Of a stretch of 64,000 bases of DNA, positions 26,930 through 39,220 are shown piece after piece; positions within the stretch are counted from its first letter, which is position 1, and each line of letters starts with the position of its first letter. Below the pieces are notes generated by a model. That model saw only the letters and a program-made list of their open reading frames with translations. It searched no databases and was not told the origin of the DNA. Both the position numbers and the translations under genes were made by a program. The stretch is from positions 15,026,625 through 15,090,624 of the forward strand of contig CM075862.1 in assembly GCA_037975125.1 (NCBI GenBank), read 5' to 3'. The DNA is from Latrodectus hesperus (Eukaryota > Arthropoda > Arachnida > Araneae > Theridiidae).

Positions 26930-28904
26930 GGTGAATCAGAAATAAAAATTGAAAAATACACAAAAAAATTAGCAGAAAATAAAATAAAATAATATTCTAC
27001 AAATATCTACATCTGCACGAAAATAAATAGATTAGAAAAAACTTAGAAAGAGAAATGATTAGAAAAACTGAAATGTATAGCAATGAATATAATTTATCTT
27101 AACTTATCAGAAAAATTTCTTTTCAACACTAATATATCAGTCTCAATTTAACCCTTTTATCATTTGCTTAAATATTTACATTTTGCACAAATTGTTTTTA
27201 AAATGAAAATGCTTTTGAAATAATGCAGCTTATTGGGGTGTGCAATAAGATATCAGGACACCATTTCGAAAGAAAGGAAGTACTTTAGATATGCACGTGT
27301 TTACAGAAACATTTTCTAGAATCACTCAGCTAATAACTGAGCTCGGGTAACTGAAATTATTATCAGATCATTGATATTGATATTTGTTTTCTTTGAAAAA
27401 ATATATAGAAAACTATCTACAATAATGGCTTTAAAGAAACCAATTTTTGGGGCCTACTTCCATAGCATTCCCATTCGGAAAACTATCTACTATACTATTT
27501 ATACAAAAATATGTTTAATCGATTTTTTTTGCAATAAAAATCTAAAAAGGTCAGGAAATACTGAGGAAATAGGAATCAACTATTAGGCAATTTATTAATC
27601 AGATTACCACTTATGACCGTTTAGTGTTATTTATCTAATTCCTGGCTTCTTCATTAATTTTTGTAATGAAAAACATTTGTTGTTTTTATCGGGTTCAAGT
27701 TATTTTCAACATTTTAGCTTATTTTAAGTTACTTTTAATTTTTTCTATAGCTATTTGTACATAATATTTTGCTAAACTGTAATTTTAAACATATTTTATA
27801 TTGAATCAGTTTCAAAAACTACCACTTTGGGGATAACTATGTTATCATTAAAATTTTAAAATGAGCGATTATAACGAGCAAAATTATCTTGATGACCAAT
27901 CTTTAAAAATTATCCAAGAATTTCATGACACGGTGGTATATGTACGACAAGTTAGTTTTCCAAAATGGCTGAAGGGCTCATGTTCCATAATACAATTAGT
28001 CTGAAAAAAGTGAAATTAAAATTAGTTTTCTGTTTATAAATTATAGGATTTAAATTTCATACAAAACAGTTTTTAAAATTTATTCCAGTTAAAAGCTCAT
28101 CAAAGAATGTATTTAACCATCGCTGCAAAAGCTAGTTACTATATCTGGATATTCCCTTACATAGCATAGAAGAGTTAAATGATTCATTTATGGAGATTGA
28201 TTACACATCCTTGTATCAATGAACCTAGAATTTTAATCTTCTGGAAAACATCGCCAAAATAAATATTATTTAGTTATTTGCTTTGGTTAACTCCTTATTT
28301 ACTTTACCTCACAGTGAACTGTTGGCGACAGAGCAGAAGGAAATTTTAAGAAAATAGTTAGACAATTTTTAGACATGATACCAAGACAATGTACAACAAT
28401 AATTTGCTTGGTTTTCATTAAGAATTTAACTACCAAATTGCTGTTATAAAGCAAAATATTAAAAACTAATACAGGATCCCATTCTTGAAAAATCTATTTG
28501 TGAGAACATACAGAAATAAACTAGCTTTGTTACTTTTATATTCTTTTCATTTCAATAATAAAAAAAACTTCGAGAATTTAAACTTTCTTTACATAATTTG
28601 AATACACACAGAGAATTCATACGATATATATCTGTTTAAAGCTTCACAGAGAATTCATACGACATATTTCTGTTTAAAATTATGCATTTAAATGTATAGT
28701 TTTCTTCATACGCAGCTTATTCATACGCATATTAGTTAAATATGTTTCTAATATTACATATAAAATATTTTATGGGTCTTATGCATTACCTTAAAACAAG
28801 ATTTGTATATTCTACACAAAATTGCTAATGAATATATTTTTCCTACTCTATAAATGCTTTTAATGAAGAAAATATATTAATTTCCAACTTTGCTAAAAAT
28901 TACT
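26930..28904. other. AT-rich DNA; small repeats only
   Basis: A 13 bp segment GAAAACTATCTAC occurs twice (near 27407 and 27478). A 38 bp tandem pair beginning GAGAATTCATACGA lies at 28611 and 28649. The small ORF at 27861-28004 is listed separately. Nothing else was recognised. Confidence 0.4.
27861..28004 (+). other. Unrecognised 47-codon ORF, possible exon
   Basis: A frame with a good start context (TTTTAAAATGAGC) reading MSDYNEQNYLDDQS..., acidic and then mixed, with codon use less AT-driven than nearby noise. A donor-like AA/GTTAGT follows residue 30, so a first coding exon ending there is conceivable. No domain was recognised and no downstream exon was identified. It may well be chance. 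Confidence 0.15.
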
Positions 28905-28908
28905 TATG

Positions 28909-28928
28909 TATATATATATATACTATAT

Positions 28929-28974
<46 letters not shown>
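28909..28974. repeat. (TA)n microsatellite, imperfect
   Basis: TA units with an ACTATATAGA interruption near 28921-28930. Confidence 0.95.
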
Positions 28975-28975
<1 letters not shown>

Positions 28976-28979
<4 letters not shown>

Positions 28980-29938
28980 AACTTAGCATCAGTGCAAGAT
29001 ATTAATAGAGGAATTTTTATGTCCTTACACCAGGAAGTTATAGAGAAATGAGGTATTACAATCAACGTAATTAAAGCACTCTTTTTAGGTATATTAAAAA
29101 AAAACAATTACAGTGACCTTGTAATATAGTTTTGAAAGAATAAAGGACTATTTGTATTGCATTACGTTTAAGCTCATTAATTTTTTAGTTTGATATATTA
29201 TATTTAATGGCTGTCAAAGTTGCTTGTATTCATAAACAGGAGAAAAATTTTATCATAAATATGCATACTGAAATAATAATAGCCTTATAGCTTATAGGAA
29301 GCATTAAATATCAAAAGTTTTCTTCATTTAAACACACATCGCGATATATCTGTGTATATATATATGAGTATACGGTTGGCCACGTGGTATTACGAATTTC
29401 AATGTAAAAGCTCATTTCTATTTGATAATCTTTAATATTATTTTCAATATAATTTAAAAAAATTTTAAACTATAAAGTACGCACCTAGAATAACTTTTAT
29501 GTGATGATATACATAATTTTTTTAAATATTAAACATCGTTTCCAATAGGGCTGTCGTGATATTTTTGAGTGATTCAACCAATCTCTAAATTATACCGCAA
29601 TATTTCAAACCATAAATACATAATAGTAACCCACAAAACCACATTGGAGAGAAGTGGTTTAGATTTTAACTTAACGGCATACGAAAACTCTCACATACGC
29701 TCAATAATGTTCATGTTTGAGGATTCAGCAACCATTGTAAGTGCCTAGAATCAAAAGAGTGATTCTGGTCATACTTGGAAGTGTATCTATGCGTCTAGGT
29801 GTCGCATTGTCCTGCTGCTATTGTTCAAGTTCTGTTACAATGCACAATAAACATAATAAGTAATCAGACAGGATGCACATATATCTGTTACCTATCAGAT
29901 TCATCTACTAATATACTAGGCGTACCAGGTTTTACCAG
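28976..29938. other. AT-rich DNA, nothing recognised
   Basis: No gene or repeat was identified. The 65-residue frame at 29799-29996 runs into the SINE and is not supported. Confidence 0.45.
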
Positions 29939-29939
29939 T

Positions 29940-30320
29940 TATATTATTGTTGTTGTTACTAATGACACTTGGACAAGCCAAGCTCGCTATGCCTAGGCTA
30001 TGCGAATTTAAGTAAATTGGGAGCGTCTTTCGTTTAATCAGAGTACCATGAAGGTGAAAGTACGACTTTTGCTCTTCAAATCCTCCGATAGATGGCAGCA
30101 CCAGAGGATCTACTCCCTCAATTTTGGCATTGATCTGATATGAGGAGTAAATTTCTCCTGACCATTGCACCCATGATAACTGCTCAACGACCGACCACAG
30201 GACTTTCGATTCCACAGATTTAACGAACACGTATATCGCATGTACTCTGTGGGTCTTTGGCGTCTGTCGTACTTTGGCGGCATTGGGAATCGAACCCCAT
30301 CCTTCCTTCTAGGCTACTTC
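29940..30320 (-). repeat. tRNA-headed SINE, (CAA)n-tailed, minus strand
   Basis: The left end carries the TTGTTGTTGTTACTAATGAC tail in inverse form, with the same body as 23166-23474 and 2665-2840. It shares CCATCTATCGGAGG (complement near 30085) with 2665-2840 but not with 23166-23474. On the minus strand the head near 30280-30300 has box-B-like GGGGTTCGATTCCC. No clean target duplication was found. Confidence 0.8.
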
Positions 30321-30325
30321 GAGGC

Positions 30326-31460
30326 TACTTTTTCTTAAAAATTAATTTTGTTTTTGCTCTCATCCAGTTTTTCACAAATTATGATGTTAAAGTATAAAAT
30401 AAGCCAAATTTGATATTACAGAAAGCATACTTTTTGTAAAATTGGTAACTTTCTGACAAATTTTAGTGAAATTTTGGTCAAAATTTCTAAAACTCTACAC
30501 AAAAAATTGTGATGCATGAATCTTAATTTCATTTGGTCTTGAGACAATGTTCGACACAGGTGCCGTATAATACATGATTCCAAATTCAGAATTTTCTTGG
30601 CGATGAAGAAATGTTGCCAAGATGACGTATCGTGACGTGCGCGGTGACGTAAATACTAGGGTTACCAAAATAGAATTTTCTGCATAATTCTTATTGGTCT
30701 CCATATGTATGACGTAATAAAAATGAGGTTGCCAGATACATAAGAAAATCTGCCAAAAAATCGCCAATCTCAGAATTTGGCATCATGGGTTATACGGCAC
30801 CTGTGCCCAATGTTCTTTGAAATAATGTAAAATCTAAGGAAACTATTCGGTTATAAAGAAAATATGATTAAAAATATACAACAATATTTACATTTCACAA
30901 AATTTTACTAAACAGTCCTTTTAAAAACAGCTGTAAATGAAAAAGTTCATCATATAAATTCAAACTTTCGCTTCATTCCATAAATAATAGCATTTAAATC
31001 CTGTAGTCATACAAATATCTTCATTATTACTCGATATATAGTGATAACTGTTTGAAAATTTTGGAGCAAAAACTAAATTTTGAGAAAATCTCCTGAAAAA
31101 TAATAGCTTTGCTTGTGATAGCGATGATATTGCCAATTCTTACTGGATGTATAAGCCAAATAACGGTTTCAATCATTCATCAGCTATCATCAGTGCATTT
31201 CAGAAAAACATATAAATTCAAAAAATAGTATAAAAAATAAAAGGCTACTTGTATGAACTACTTCCGGTTTGAAAATGCAACTTCCTATATCATTTTTTTA
31301 AAAGACGATACATATTAAAATTCTTGTAACTTAATTTCTATTTGACATTTAGTAAAATGAAAAATAATTTTGAAAATTGGAATGTTTTAATTACTAGATT
31401 CACAAATAAAAAAGTTTGACTCATGTAATCGAAAATGAACTTTTCAACTTAGGCGGATAC
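30326..31460. repeat. Interspersed ~0.9 kb repeat, copy 2
   Basis: The second copy of the repeat at 24485-25373, in the same orientation, diverged by scattered substitutions and small indels. It is lengthened by the MITE at 30553-30807. It starts directly after the minus-strand SINE. Confidence 0.75.
30553..30807. mobile_element. MITE, 255 bp, with perfect 8 bp TSD
   Basis: Bounded by CAATGTTC at 30545-30552 and 30808-30815. The ends are inverted over more than 30 bp: left GACACAGGTGCCGTATAA, right the complement of GGCACAGGTGCCGTATAA, both continuing ATGAT-CCAAATTC. Copy 1 of the host repeat has an uninterrupted CAATATTCTTTG at the equivalent place. There is no coding capacity. The 8 bp duplication suggests the hAT superfamily. 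Confidence 0.88.
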
Positions 31461-31669
31461 CATAAAATACACATAAGTTTAAGACATTTGAATAATTAAC
31501 TTTTTTCAGTAGAAAATATTTCTAAATGAAAGAGAAATATTTTAGAAAATAGTTTATAACCTGTGATCCAAAAATTGAAAGAATATGTCGTTCCCCAAAT
31601 AGTTTTCAGTTACAATAGATAATTAGACTGCTTTCTATGGATCAAACTAGATCCAAAAAATTAAAAGCA

Positions 31670-31745
31670 TTCACTATCAAAGTGGGAATCGAACCCATGA
31701 ACTGTAGGCCAGAGCAATAATTAATTGGATACCAGACTTGCCCAA
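31670..31745 (-). repeat. tRNA-like relic
   Basis: The minus strand has box-B-like GGGTTCGATTCCC and an upstream region that could be box A. No cloverleaf can be drawn, so this is probably a decayed SINE head rather than a tRNA gene. Confidence 0.4.
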
Positions 31746-33257
31746 AATGTCGTAGGAATTTATTCTAATACTTACTCATAAGAAAGCATTTATATACATG
31801 TTTCAAAATAATCCCTATACAATAAAAAGTTTTAAAAGTACTATTTTTGTACTATTTTTTACTATAGAAGTATACTTAATTTTATAAGACAGCTATATTT
31901 CTTATTAATACCAATTTTGCTTAGTAAATTGTGGAGCCACATATAAAAGATTGAAATTTAATCTTATTTGAAGTACATTTACTAGGTTCATTTTGTGCTT
32001 GTGTAATTAAGTAATTGAAAACCGTTGAGGATATGTATATGGCATATAATGTGAGGGAGAAAGATAAAAATCTTTTGAATTTTTTATATCAAGCGATTTT
32101 TATAAAAATATTGGAAAACATATACGAATTATAAATATTTAATAAAAATTTTGACTCTTAAAAATAAAGAATTCATTTAACAAAACTAAATAAAAAAATC
32201 CTAAGAAATAAATTAATACAGCAAAATCAATAAGCAATTTATTATCGACACTAAGATGGAATACTTTTAAAATTGAAAAAAATAAGCAGAATATATAAAA
32301 TATAAACAAAATAGTAGCAAATCAAATAGGACCTTAATTCTCAAGGAATCGAATAAAAAATATTTTTATTAAAAAAATTAAATAATGAAAACTGTTTATA
32401 ATTTTACTATAGTAAAATTAGTTCCTCAGGCCGTAATACACTTCTCAAGATCACTTTGTTATATAAAATAAAAATAATAACTTTTTGAAGTATCACTTGT
32501 TTTGACGAACCTCTTATTTACGAACACTCACGATTTTACGAACTATAGGAGCTAATCCCTAACGTGGTCCTATAGATACAAGGGTAATTTTAATTCCAAT
32601 TTGCAAACTAAAATTTTAAAAAGCTTTTTTTTTGGAAACTCATTTTTATACCTCTATCATTTGCATTTATATTTAATCAGTTGTTTCTTTTTATCTATTT
32701 TTATTTATTTTATGGTTGAAAAACTTGAATTTGCGTTTTTATCAGAGAATCGAAAATATTTTTATTAAGGGTTAACTAAATGCACTGCCAAGGTTGATGT
32801 CTTAGATCTTTAATCAATTCACGCGCAAGTTAAACACTCTTAACTCCTGTTTTACAATCCATGCACCCATCAATGGATTCAAGTACAATTATGGTCTGAA
32901 TCATTTACAAGAAGTCTGATATTGTTGATTATTATTAACAATTTATCGTATCTGGAAACGTAGTTTAATTTTACTTTTAAAATTTTTACGTTTTGCATCT
33001 GGCAACAGAGCAGTTGTATGAATATGGAAAATAAAGCTCTAAATTCAAATTTTAGAAAGACCAGAAACTAGAGTTTTATTATTTTTATTTATGTTTTACC
33101 GTAATTATTTTTCAGAGTCTTTTTATTTGTATTTCGTGTGATTTTGAGGTCTATTTTCAAGATTCAAGACTGATCATGGCTAAGAGTCGTCATACGAAAT
33201 TGACATTCTAACCGCAATGCACTCGTTAATCTATAGTTGAAGTTGTAGAAAAACGAT
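31746..33257. other. AT-rich DNA with a diverged satellite-like unit
   Basis: About 32100-32460 shares landmarks (GAATTATAAATATTTAATAA, ATAAGCAGAATAT, CTTAATTCTCAAGG, GGCCGTAATACA) with the array at 35540-36860 and looks like an isolated diverged unit. The remainder is AT-rich with nothing recognised. Confidence 0.45.
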
Positions 33258-33271
33258 ATCGAGGTCATTTT

Positions 33272-34102
33272 CTTCTTCTTCTTCATTGGCCTGACAGCCC
33301 AGGGTGGGCCTTTGCCTTCCTCAGAAGTGCATACCAAGACTCCCAATTTTTGGACAAGGTCATCCAGTTTGTCACTTTTAGTGTTTTTAGGTCGTTTTCA
33401 AGGCAGTCACGCCATCGGAGTTTCGGTCGTCCTCTTCTTCTGGTGCCCATGGGGCGAGCCAAGAAAATTTTTTCGTCACCCGATTGTCGTTCATCCGGCT
33501 CAAATGTCCTGCCCATTTTAATCTCTGTATTGAGATAAATTTAACAATATCTGATTCTTTATATAGTTTGTAGAGCTCGGAATTAGTTCTTTTTCGCCAT
33601 GTATTCTCACATTTTATTCCACCAAATATGCTTCTTAAAGTTTTTCTTTCGAAAATGGAGATGGTTTGTTTGTCTTTCTCAGTCAATGTCCACGTTTCAG
33701 ATGAATAAGTGAGAATAGGCCGAATCAAGCATTTGTATGTCAAAATGTTTGTTTTTCGACAGACGAAACTAGATTTTAGGTATTTTTTTAAGCCGAAAAA
33801 GCATCGGTTAGCAGCTGTAACCCTGCTGCCGATCTCAGGTTCGATGTCATTGGATGCATTCATATTCAGATCCCAAATATTTAAAGTTGTGAACAGTTTC
33901 AACCTTGTAGTTTTCCTACCTCCAGATAGGGAGTGCTATATTTTTCGGTGGTAATGTATTTTGTTTTGTCTTGGTTGATTGCAAGATACATTTTACTAGC
34001 TGCAGCTTCTAGTGACGTAAAAGCCACTTTTAAGGTCTCGGGTGTTCATGCAACAATGTCTACGTCATCAGCATATGAAAATATCTGTACAGACTTGTTG
34101 AA
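33272..34102 (-). mobile_element. 5'-truncated LINE with 14 bp TSD
   Basis: Perfect 14 bp direct repeats ATCGAGGTCATTTT (33258-33271 and 34103-34116) flank an 831 bp minus-strand insert. Its 3' end is a short (GAA)n tail and its 5' end is truncated inside the reverse transcriptase. This is the classic product of target-primed reverse transcription. Confidence 0.93.
33280..34100 (-). pseudogene. LINE reverse transcriptase C-terminal fragment
   Basis: The minus strand begins in the palm domain with SYADDVDIV. The catalytic YADD codons are the complement of 34064-34075. It continues through a segment containing LAINQDKTKY, then RPILTYSSETWTLTEKD, FERKTLRSIFGG, and LKWAGHLSRMNDNRVTKK. The end is GRPKLRWRDCLENDL...AKAHPGLSGQ. 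This order is typical of the C-terminal half of non-LTR retrotransposon polymerases found in many arthropods. At least two frameshifts and some stops (one just after DIVA) interrupt it. The endonuclease and fingers are missing because of 5' truncation. The protein would have copied LINE RNA at the target nick; this copy cannot. Confidence 0.88.
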
Positions 34103-34639
34103 ATCGAGGTCATTTTAAGGTATAGACTTCAATAAAGAAACCATCGTAACTGCAGGAAGTCAAGAACATTTATCTGACAACTAGACTGAAGATAAGTCAC
34201 TTATCCATGAATTTCGACACAGAAAATCCATGGTTGACAGAAATTTCCTTTCTTCACTTATTTGTGCGGACTCAGATATAATTTATACATACATATCGGC
34301 TGATGAAATGTTTGGAAATGTAACGAATGAAAAAGAGCTCTCAGACATCAAACAAGAAGAAAACGACAGAGCGCTGTCTGTTTCATTTGCAAAGTAAGCT
34401 AATGAATGACTTATAATGTAAAGGTACTAACTGAGAAAAAAAAATGAAAAAATGTTTTTCAAAAATATAATTTTGAAATAAATTATTACTAAGTTGAAGG
34501 AAAATATGCTACAGTATTTAAAAGGGAAATTTTGAGTAATATTCTTAGTGGTGTAGATGAGAAAAATAACTAGGGAACGAGATTTCACACAGAATTATAT
34601 AGGATATATAAACACAGCCTGATATAGTTAAATATATAA

Positions 34640-35282
34640 AATTAAATAGAATGATCTAGATGGTTCTTGTGCTTCGAATGCATGATGGCAACACTATAAA
34701 AAAGATTCTGCAATTTAGACTTCTTCTTCTTCTTAGAGTTGGGTTTGTATGTCATTGGGCAACCCTGCTTTTATCAGCATTTTGTACTATTAACTCCAAA
34801 CCCAATGTTTCCTAGTTCCAGTTGCTCGGGTCACCCACTTTATTAATAAAGTCCGATAACCCTTTAATGGAGTCTAGGTGAAACTCTCTAGTAAGGATAA
34901 TGCCTAAAGAAGTTAATCTAGGGAGGGCAAGAGCCTCGCATTCGTAAATGATATGCTTGGCCGTTTCCTCTGCGTATGACATTTCCTGCAGATAGGGTCT
35001 TGCTGAAACAGTTCCATTTTATGGAGGTGTTTTATGAAATAGTAGTGCCCAGTTATGAAGCCTACGATTAAACGTATCTTCTGCCTAGAGCAATTTAGAC
35101 TTACTGGAACAAGAAAGCGGAGAAGACCGCGGTTAAGATGGGCTGACTCGGTAGAGTCAGATTTTCTTACAGTTAGTAAGAAGAATTAGGGGTCAAAGGT
35201 TTTTCAGATATGGAGTAATCTTCAGAAGTATGCAATGGCTCATACTGGGCTATCTGATCAATTATGATGATGATGATGAATT
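34640..35282 (+). pseudogene. Plus-strand LINE 3' fragment, split by another LINE
   Basis: Reading across the inner insertion, the plus strand gives VLRMHDGNTIKKILQF, then TRKRRRPRLRWADSVESDF, a stop, and AHTGLSDQL before a stop. It is homologous to the C-terminal end of the LINE at 33272-34102 (RPKLRWRDCLENDL...AHPGLSGQ) but is a different lineage. It ends in a (GAT)n tail near 35264-35280. The interrupting minus-strand LINE occupies 34723-35090. Confidence 0.82.
34723..35090 (-). mobile_element. Short LINE 3' end nested in another LINE, 13 bp TSD
   Basis: Flanked by GCAATTTAGACTT (34710-34722 and 35091-35103). On the minus strand it contains the polymerase C-terminal Cys/His region (related to CHKQVETAEHIIYECEAL at 21474-21959, here frameshifted), a 3' UTR and a (GAA)n tail. 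It is nearly identical to the last ~370 bp of the LINE at 21382-22198. The upstream peptide GFITGHYYFIKHLHKM resembles the LTGH...HLH segment of RNase H tails. Confidence 0.9.
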
Positions 35283-35540
35283 TTTAAACTGAAATAAAAA
35301 AGTGATTATTTTGCCTGATCTTTTGTAGAAAGTTAAGAATTATTTTTAAATATAAATTTTATTTTGTACCTTATATAATGCTTACAGAATTATTTTTCTA
35401 ATAGTTTCTAACTAATTATAAGGAGAGAGTAATTTGATAAAAGAAACTTTAAATCTCATTTTCTGATTTTACGAACTTTTGATCTTAAAAATGATTTTAT
35501 TGGTCTCAATGAGTTTGGAAAAAAGGAACCGTCTACTGTA
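35283..35540. other. AT-rich DNA, nothing recognised
   Basis: AT-rich spacer between the LINE cluster and the tandem array. Confidence 0.5.
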
Positions 35541-36870
35541 TCCACAGCACATTTTGAAAAAATCTTGAAAAAATGTGCCTGTTATAAATATTTAATAAAA
35601 GTGTTATATATTAAAAAATTACATATTATTAAAGGATTTATAAGTAATTCTTTTAAAGTTATACTGGCTTTAAAAAATATTATCAGAAATATATTTTAAC
35701 AAATCAAAAACTCAACTTATCATTAAATTACGAGTGAATATATTTAAAATTGAAGAGAAGTCGATATAAAAAATAAGCTATAGAGCAGCTTATCAAACCT
35801 GATCTTGAGTCTCCAGGACAACTAAAAAAAGTGAAACTTTTTCGGATACAATGGAGCCAGCTCATTTTTAGCATTTTCTGTAAAACATCTTGAAAAACAT
35901 GAGCGAAATATATATTTATTAAAAGCTGTAAGTATTAAAAATCTTTTTTTCACAACTTTTTTATGTAAAATTAGAGATATTTTTTACATAAAACACCTCC
36001 AAGAAATCTATTAATAATTTAATTGTTCTAATACCAAAAAGCAATTCATTATAAAACTATGTTTGAATTCCTATTTGAATTGAAAATGAGACTTGAAAAG
36101 CTGAAGGAAAATTATTAAAGAATTATTTTCCGGCTATAATACAGCCAGATCACTTTCAGTCAAATGTAAAGTGAAAAAAAAAAGAAAATATTTGAACAAA
36201 ACTATAGAATAAATAAATATTTTTAAATATATGCAACACTTTTTGATAAAATAAATCTTGAAAATATCACGTGAATTATAAATATTTAATAAGTATTGTA
36301 AACATTAAACACGATCAGGCATTTCTTTTTCAATATATTTATTATAATAAAGCCAAAAAGTTTCTTATCGTGAAACTTTGACACAATTTACATAAAACTG
36401 AAGATAAATCGAATATAAGAAATAAGCACAATATCAGCTTATCAATTTGACCTTGACTATCAAAGATACACATAAATATAATTGTTTTACGGCCGTAATA
36501 CAGTTAGATCACTTTCAATCGTGCATAATAATAAAAAGAATTCTCAAATACATTACATCCCCACTTTTTTCAAAAAATATTTGAAAAAAAGGGAATTATA
36601 AAGATGTAAATATTTAATATTATAACTGAAAATAATTGAAATTAAATAAAAACTCTCTAAAGCATAAAAAAAAAACTACTTATCACAATAAAACCAAAAG
36701 TCAACTCAATAAGTAAACATGAATATGTGCATTTAAAATGAAAGATAAGCCGAATATACGAAATAAGCAAAATAACATCTTATCAAATCTGACCTTGACT
36801 CTCAAGGACACATATCAAAAAAGTGAAACTGTTTCCCGAGACATAATACAGTCAGATAACAGCGCAAGGA
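35540..36870. repeat. Diverged ~320-370 bp tandem array, 4 units
   Basis: The TTATAAATATTTAATAA block or variants recur near 35582, 35906, 36276 and 36596. Each unit also carries ATAAGC...CTTATCAA, a GACCTTGACT(C)TCAA block, GTGAAACT and GTAATACAG-CAGAT-AC-like sequence. Divergence is substantial. A further isolated unit seems to lie near 32100-32460. Confidence 0.7.
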
Positions 36871-36989
36871 AAATTCCGTTTTATTACAGGAGAAATAATA
36901 TAAGAAGGAGAGGTGAGGGGGAGGAAGAAAATCATCCTTCTCGAAAAAAATAAAATAAAGGAAAAGAAAGAAGATTTTCGCAGAAATAT

Positions 36990-37430
36990 CGCACCGAAAC
37001 AATCAAAGAAGACGTCGAATCCGGGGAGAAGATCATTCGTTTTTGTTTTGAGGCCACTTCTCGCAGGGATCTAAATTCCGGAAACCTCAAATCTAGCCGG
37101 AATTTCTATTATTCAGGGGAGGAGAATGTCCGACACACTGCCACCGAACTCCATGCAATAAAAATTCTGCAGCGTTCTGCTCGTGCACGTATGCCATAGA
37201 GATATCTATAAAGGGGAGAGCCATGCGATGTGGAAAATTTAGGAATACTGCGATGCTTTTCTTGCCCCACCCCCACCCTAGTCTCGGATATTGTTTTCCA
37301 GATTTATTTTTCCCTTCGGGGGAAAGTAAATATGTCCTTGAACATACCCTTTCCCTCTCAGATATAGTTTTTCCCTCTATTGTTGTTGTAAACGGATATA
37401 GAAATAAAGATTTATATTGACTCTTGTACC
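36990..37430. promoter_or_regulatory. GC-richer island, candidate conserved noncoding
   Basis: A sharp rise in GC with no believable ORF. It includes GCAATAAAAATTC near 37155 (a posterior-Hox-type core) and a CCCCACCCCCACCC run near 37263. No transposon hallmarks were found. Regulatory function is an inference from composition only. Confidence 0.22.
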
Positions 37431-38311
37431 AAGAGGCTAAAGTTCAAGATTTTGAAAGGTTTTATCGGAGTTTCTTTCTTTGCAGGAGAATAAATAAGAT
37501 AAGAAAGACTCATTGATTTCGATCCATATATGTATTTGAATTTGAATATATATTCAGTTTGAGGGGCAATCCCACTTCGGGAAAATGCACCCTGTCAGAT
37601 GTCTAGGAAATCTTTTTTTCCGAATTCTTTTCTCCCATTTCCCTACTCTATATCCTGAAACTAATAAATGTATATTTATCTTTTTTTGGATTATATAATA
37701 TATTTCTTATTTTTCTCAAATATTTACTGTTTGAATAGTTTTTTTATGTTTTTCTCTTGATCAAATGCTTTTTAAAGAGGATTTTCATCAATTTCTTTCA
37801 TGATAAAAACAACAATTGATGAAAACGATTGCATACATTTTATAGCAAGGTTTTAATTATACAAATAAAAATAAAATGAAAGCATTATAAAATATATCAT
37901 TTAATATTAATTTATGTATGGAGTAAATAAATTATAAACAATACAAATTAAACAATATATAAATAATATTAAATAAATAGTTTAAAATTTATTTCACATT
38001 TTTACATTATATTAAAATCTTTATTTAAATGCTCTGAGATGATGACCAATATTAATATTCTCAAGATAAAAAAAGGATATTTAATACAAAGGATAGTGCG
38101 TTTTTTAATGACATAAATATGGATTGGTTAATGTAAGACAAAAAATGTAAGTCAAAATGTATAATGACTGTAATTTAAAAATCAGAACAGGTTTCTGTTA
38201 CTGTACCATGGTATGCCCATTTCTAATAAGGTCTTAAAGTGTTGAGATCTGATTTAAATGCTTGATATCACATTTTTAACATATATTAGGAACAATTAAA
38301 AAATACTGTGG

Positions 38312-38315
<4 letters not shown>
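37431..38315. other. AT-rich DNA, nothing recognised
   Basis: No gene or repeat was identified. Confidence 0.5.

Positions 38316-38407
<92 letters not shown>
38316..38407. repeat. (TA)n microsatellite
   Basis: About 45 uninterrupted TA units. Confidence 0.97.
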
Positions 38408-38410
<3 letters not shown>

Positions 38411-39037
38411 CAACATTCTTCGATTAAAAACGTTTGGAGGCAATAATGAATATCTTAGGAAATGAGTTATGTTGTTAAGATGTAATAGAATATAATTGTT
38501 GTTGTTTACAAGCAAAAATGTTTACATTAAAACAAGTTTTCGAAATTAGATGCTTCAAAGATATGGATTAAAAGCAATTGTTGTGAGATTTTAGATTATT
38601 TGATGATTATTTGATATTAGTTTTCAAAATATTTTCATGTAACTCTCATGATATTATTGCAAGCTATCCTAAAATATAATTAAATAATAGCAACAACTTA
38701 ATTTCAAAAAAGTTACAAAAATATTATTTTAAATAATTTACTATATATAAATATGAATCAAAATTATTTATATAAAAAACATTTTTAAATATCTATTTTA
38801 ATTGCAGAAAACAATGTATATTTTTTATTACTTTTCATGTAATTAAATAGAATTTGAATTGTCATAAATTACGGTTTTAAATTGCTCAAAGCTTTTGTCG
38901 AGCTATTTAATATAATCGAGATATTTTTGATATTTAATGATTTCGTCTTTAACATTCAAATAATAGCATGTCGTTTTAAAGTTTATCTTGAATTGATGCA
39001 TTTTTTCAGCTTATATATGAAGTAAGGAAAGAAAATA
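38408..39037. other. AT-rich DNA, nothing recognised
   Basis: No gene or repeat was identified before the mariner. Confidence 0.5.
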
Positions 39038-39220
39038 TTGGGTTGGCAACTAAGTAATTGCGGATTTCACTCATAGATGGCTTCAGTTGAATTTTTAGGT
39101 TTGCAGACGTAGTACAAATGTAAAACACATTTTGTTATTTGACAGTTGACAATTCAGCTGTCAATCAGTAAAAAAGTTTTTTGATCGGTTGCGTAGTTTT
39201 CGTTTGACGTTCGTTCAAAA

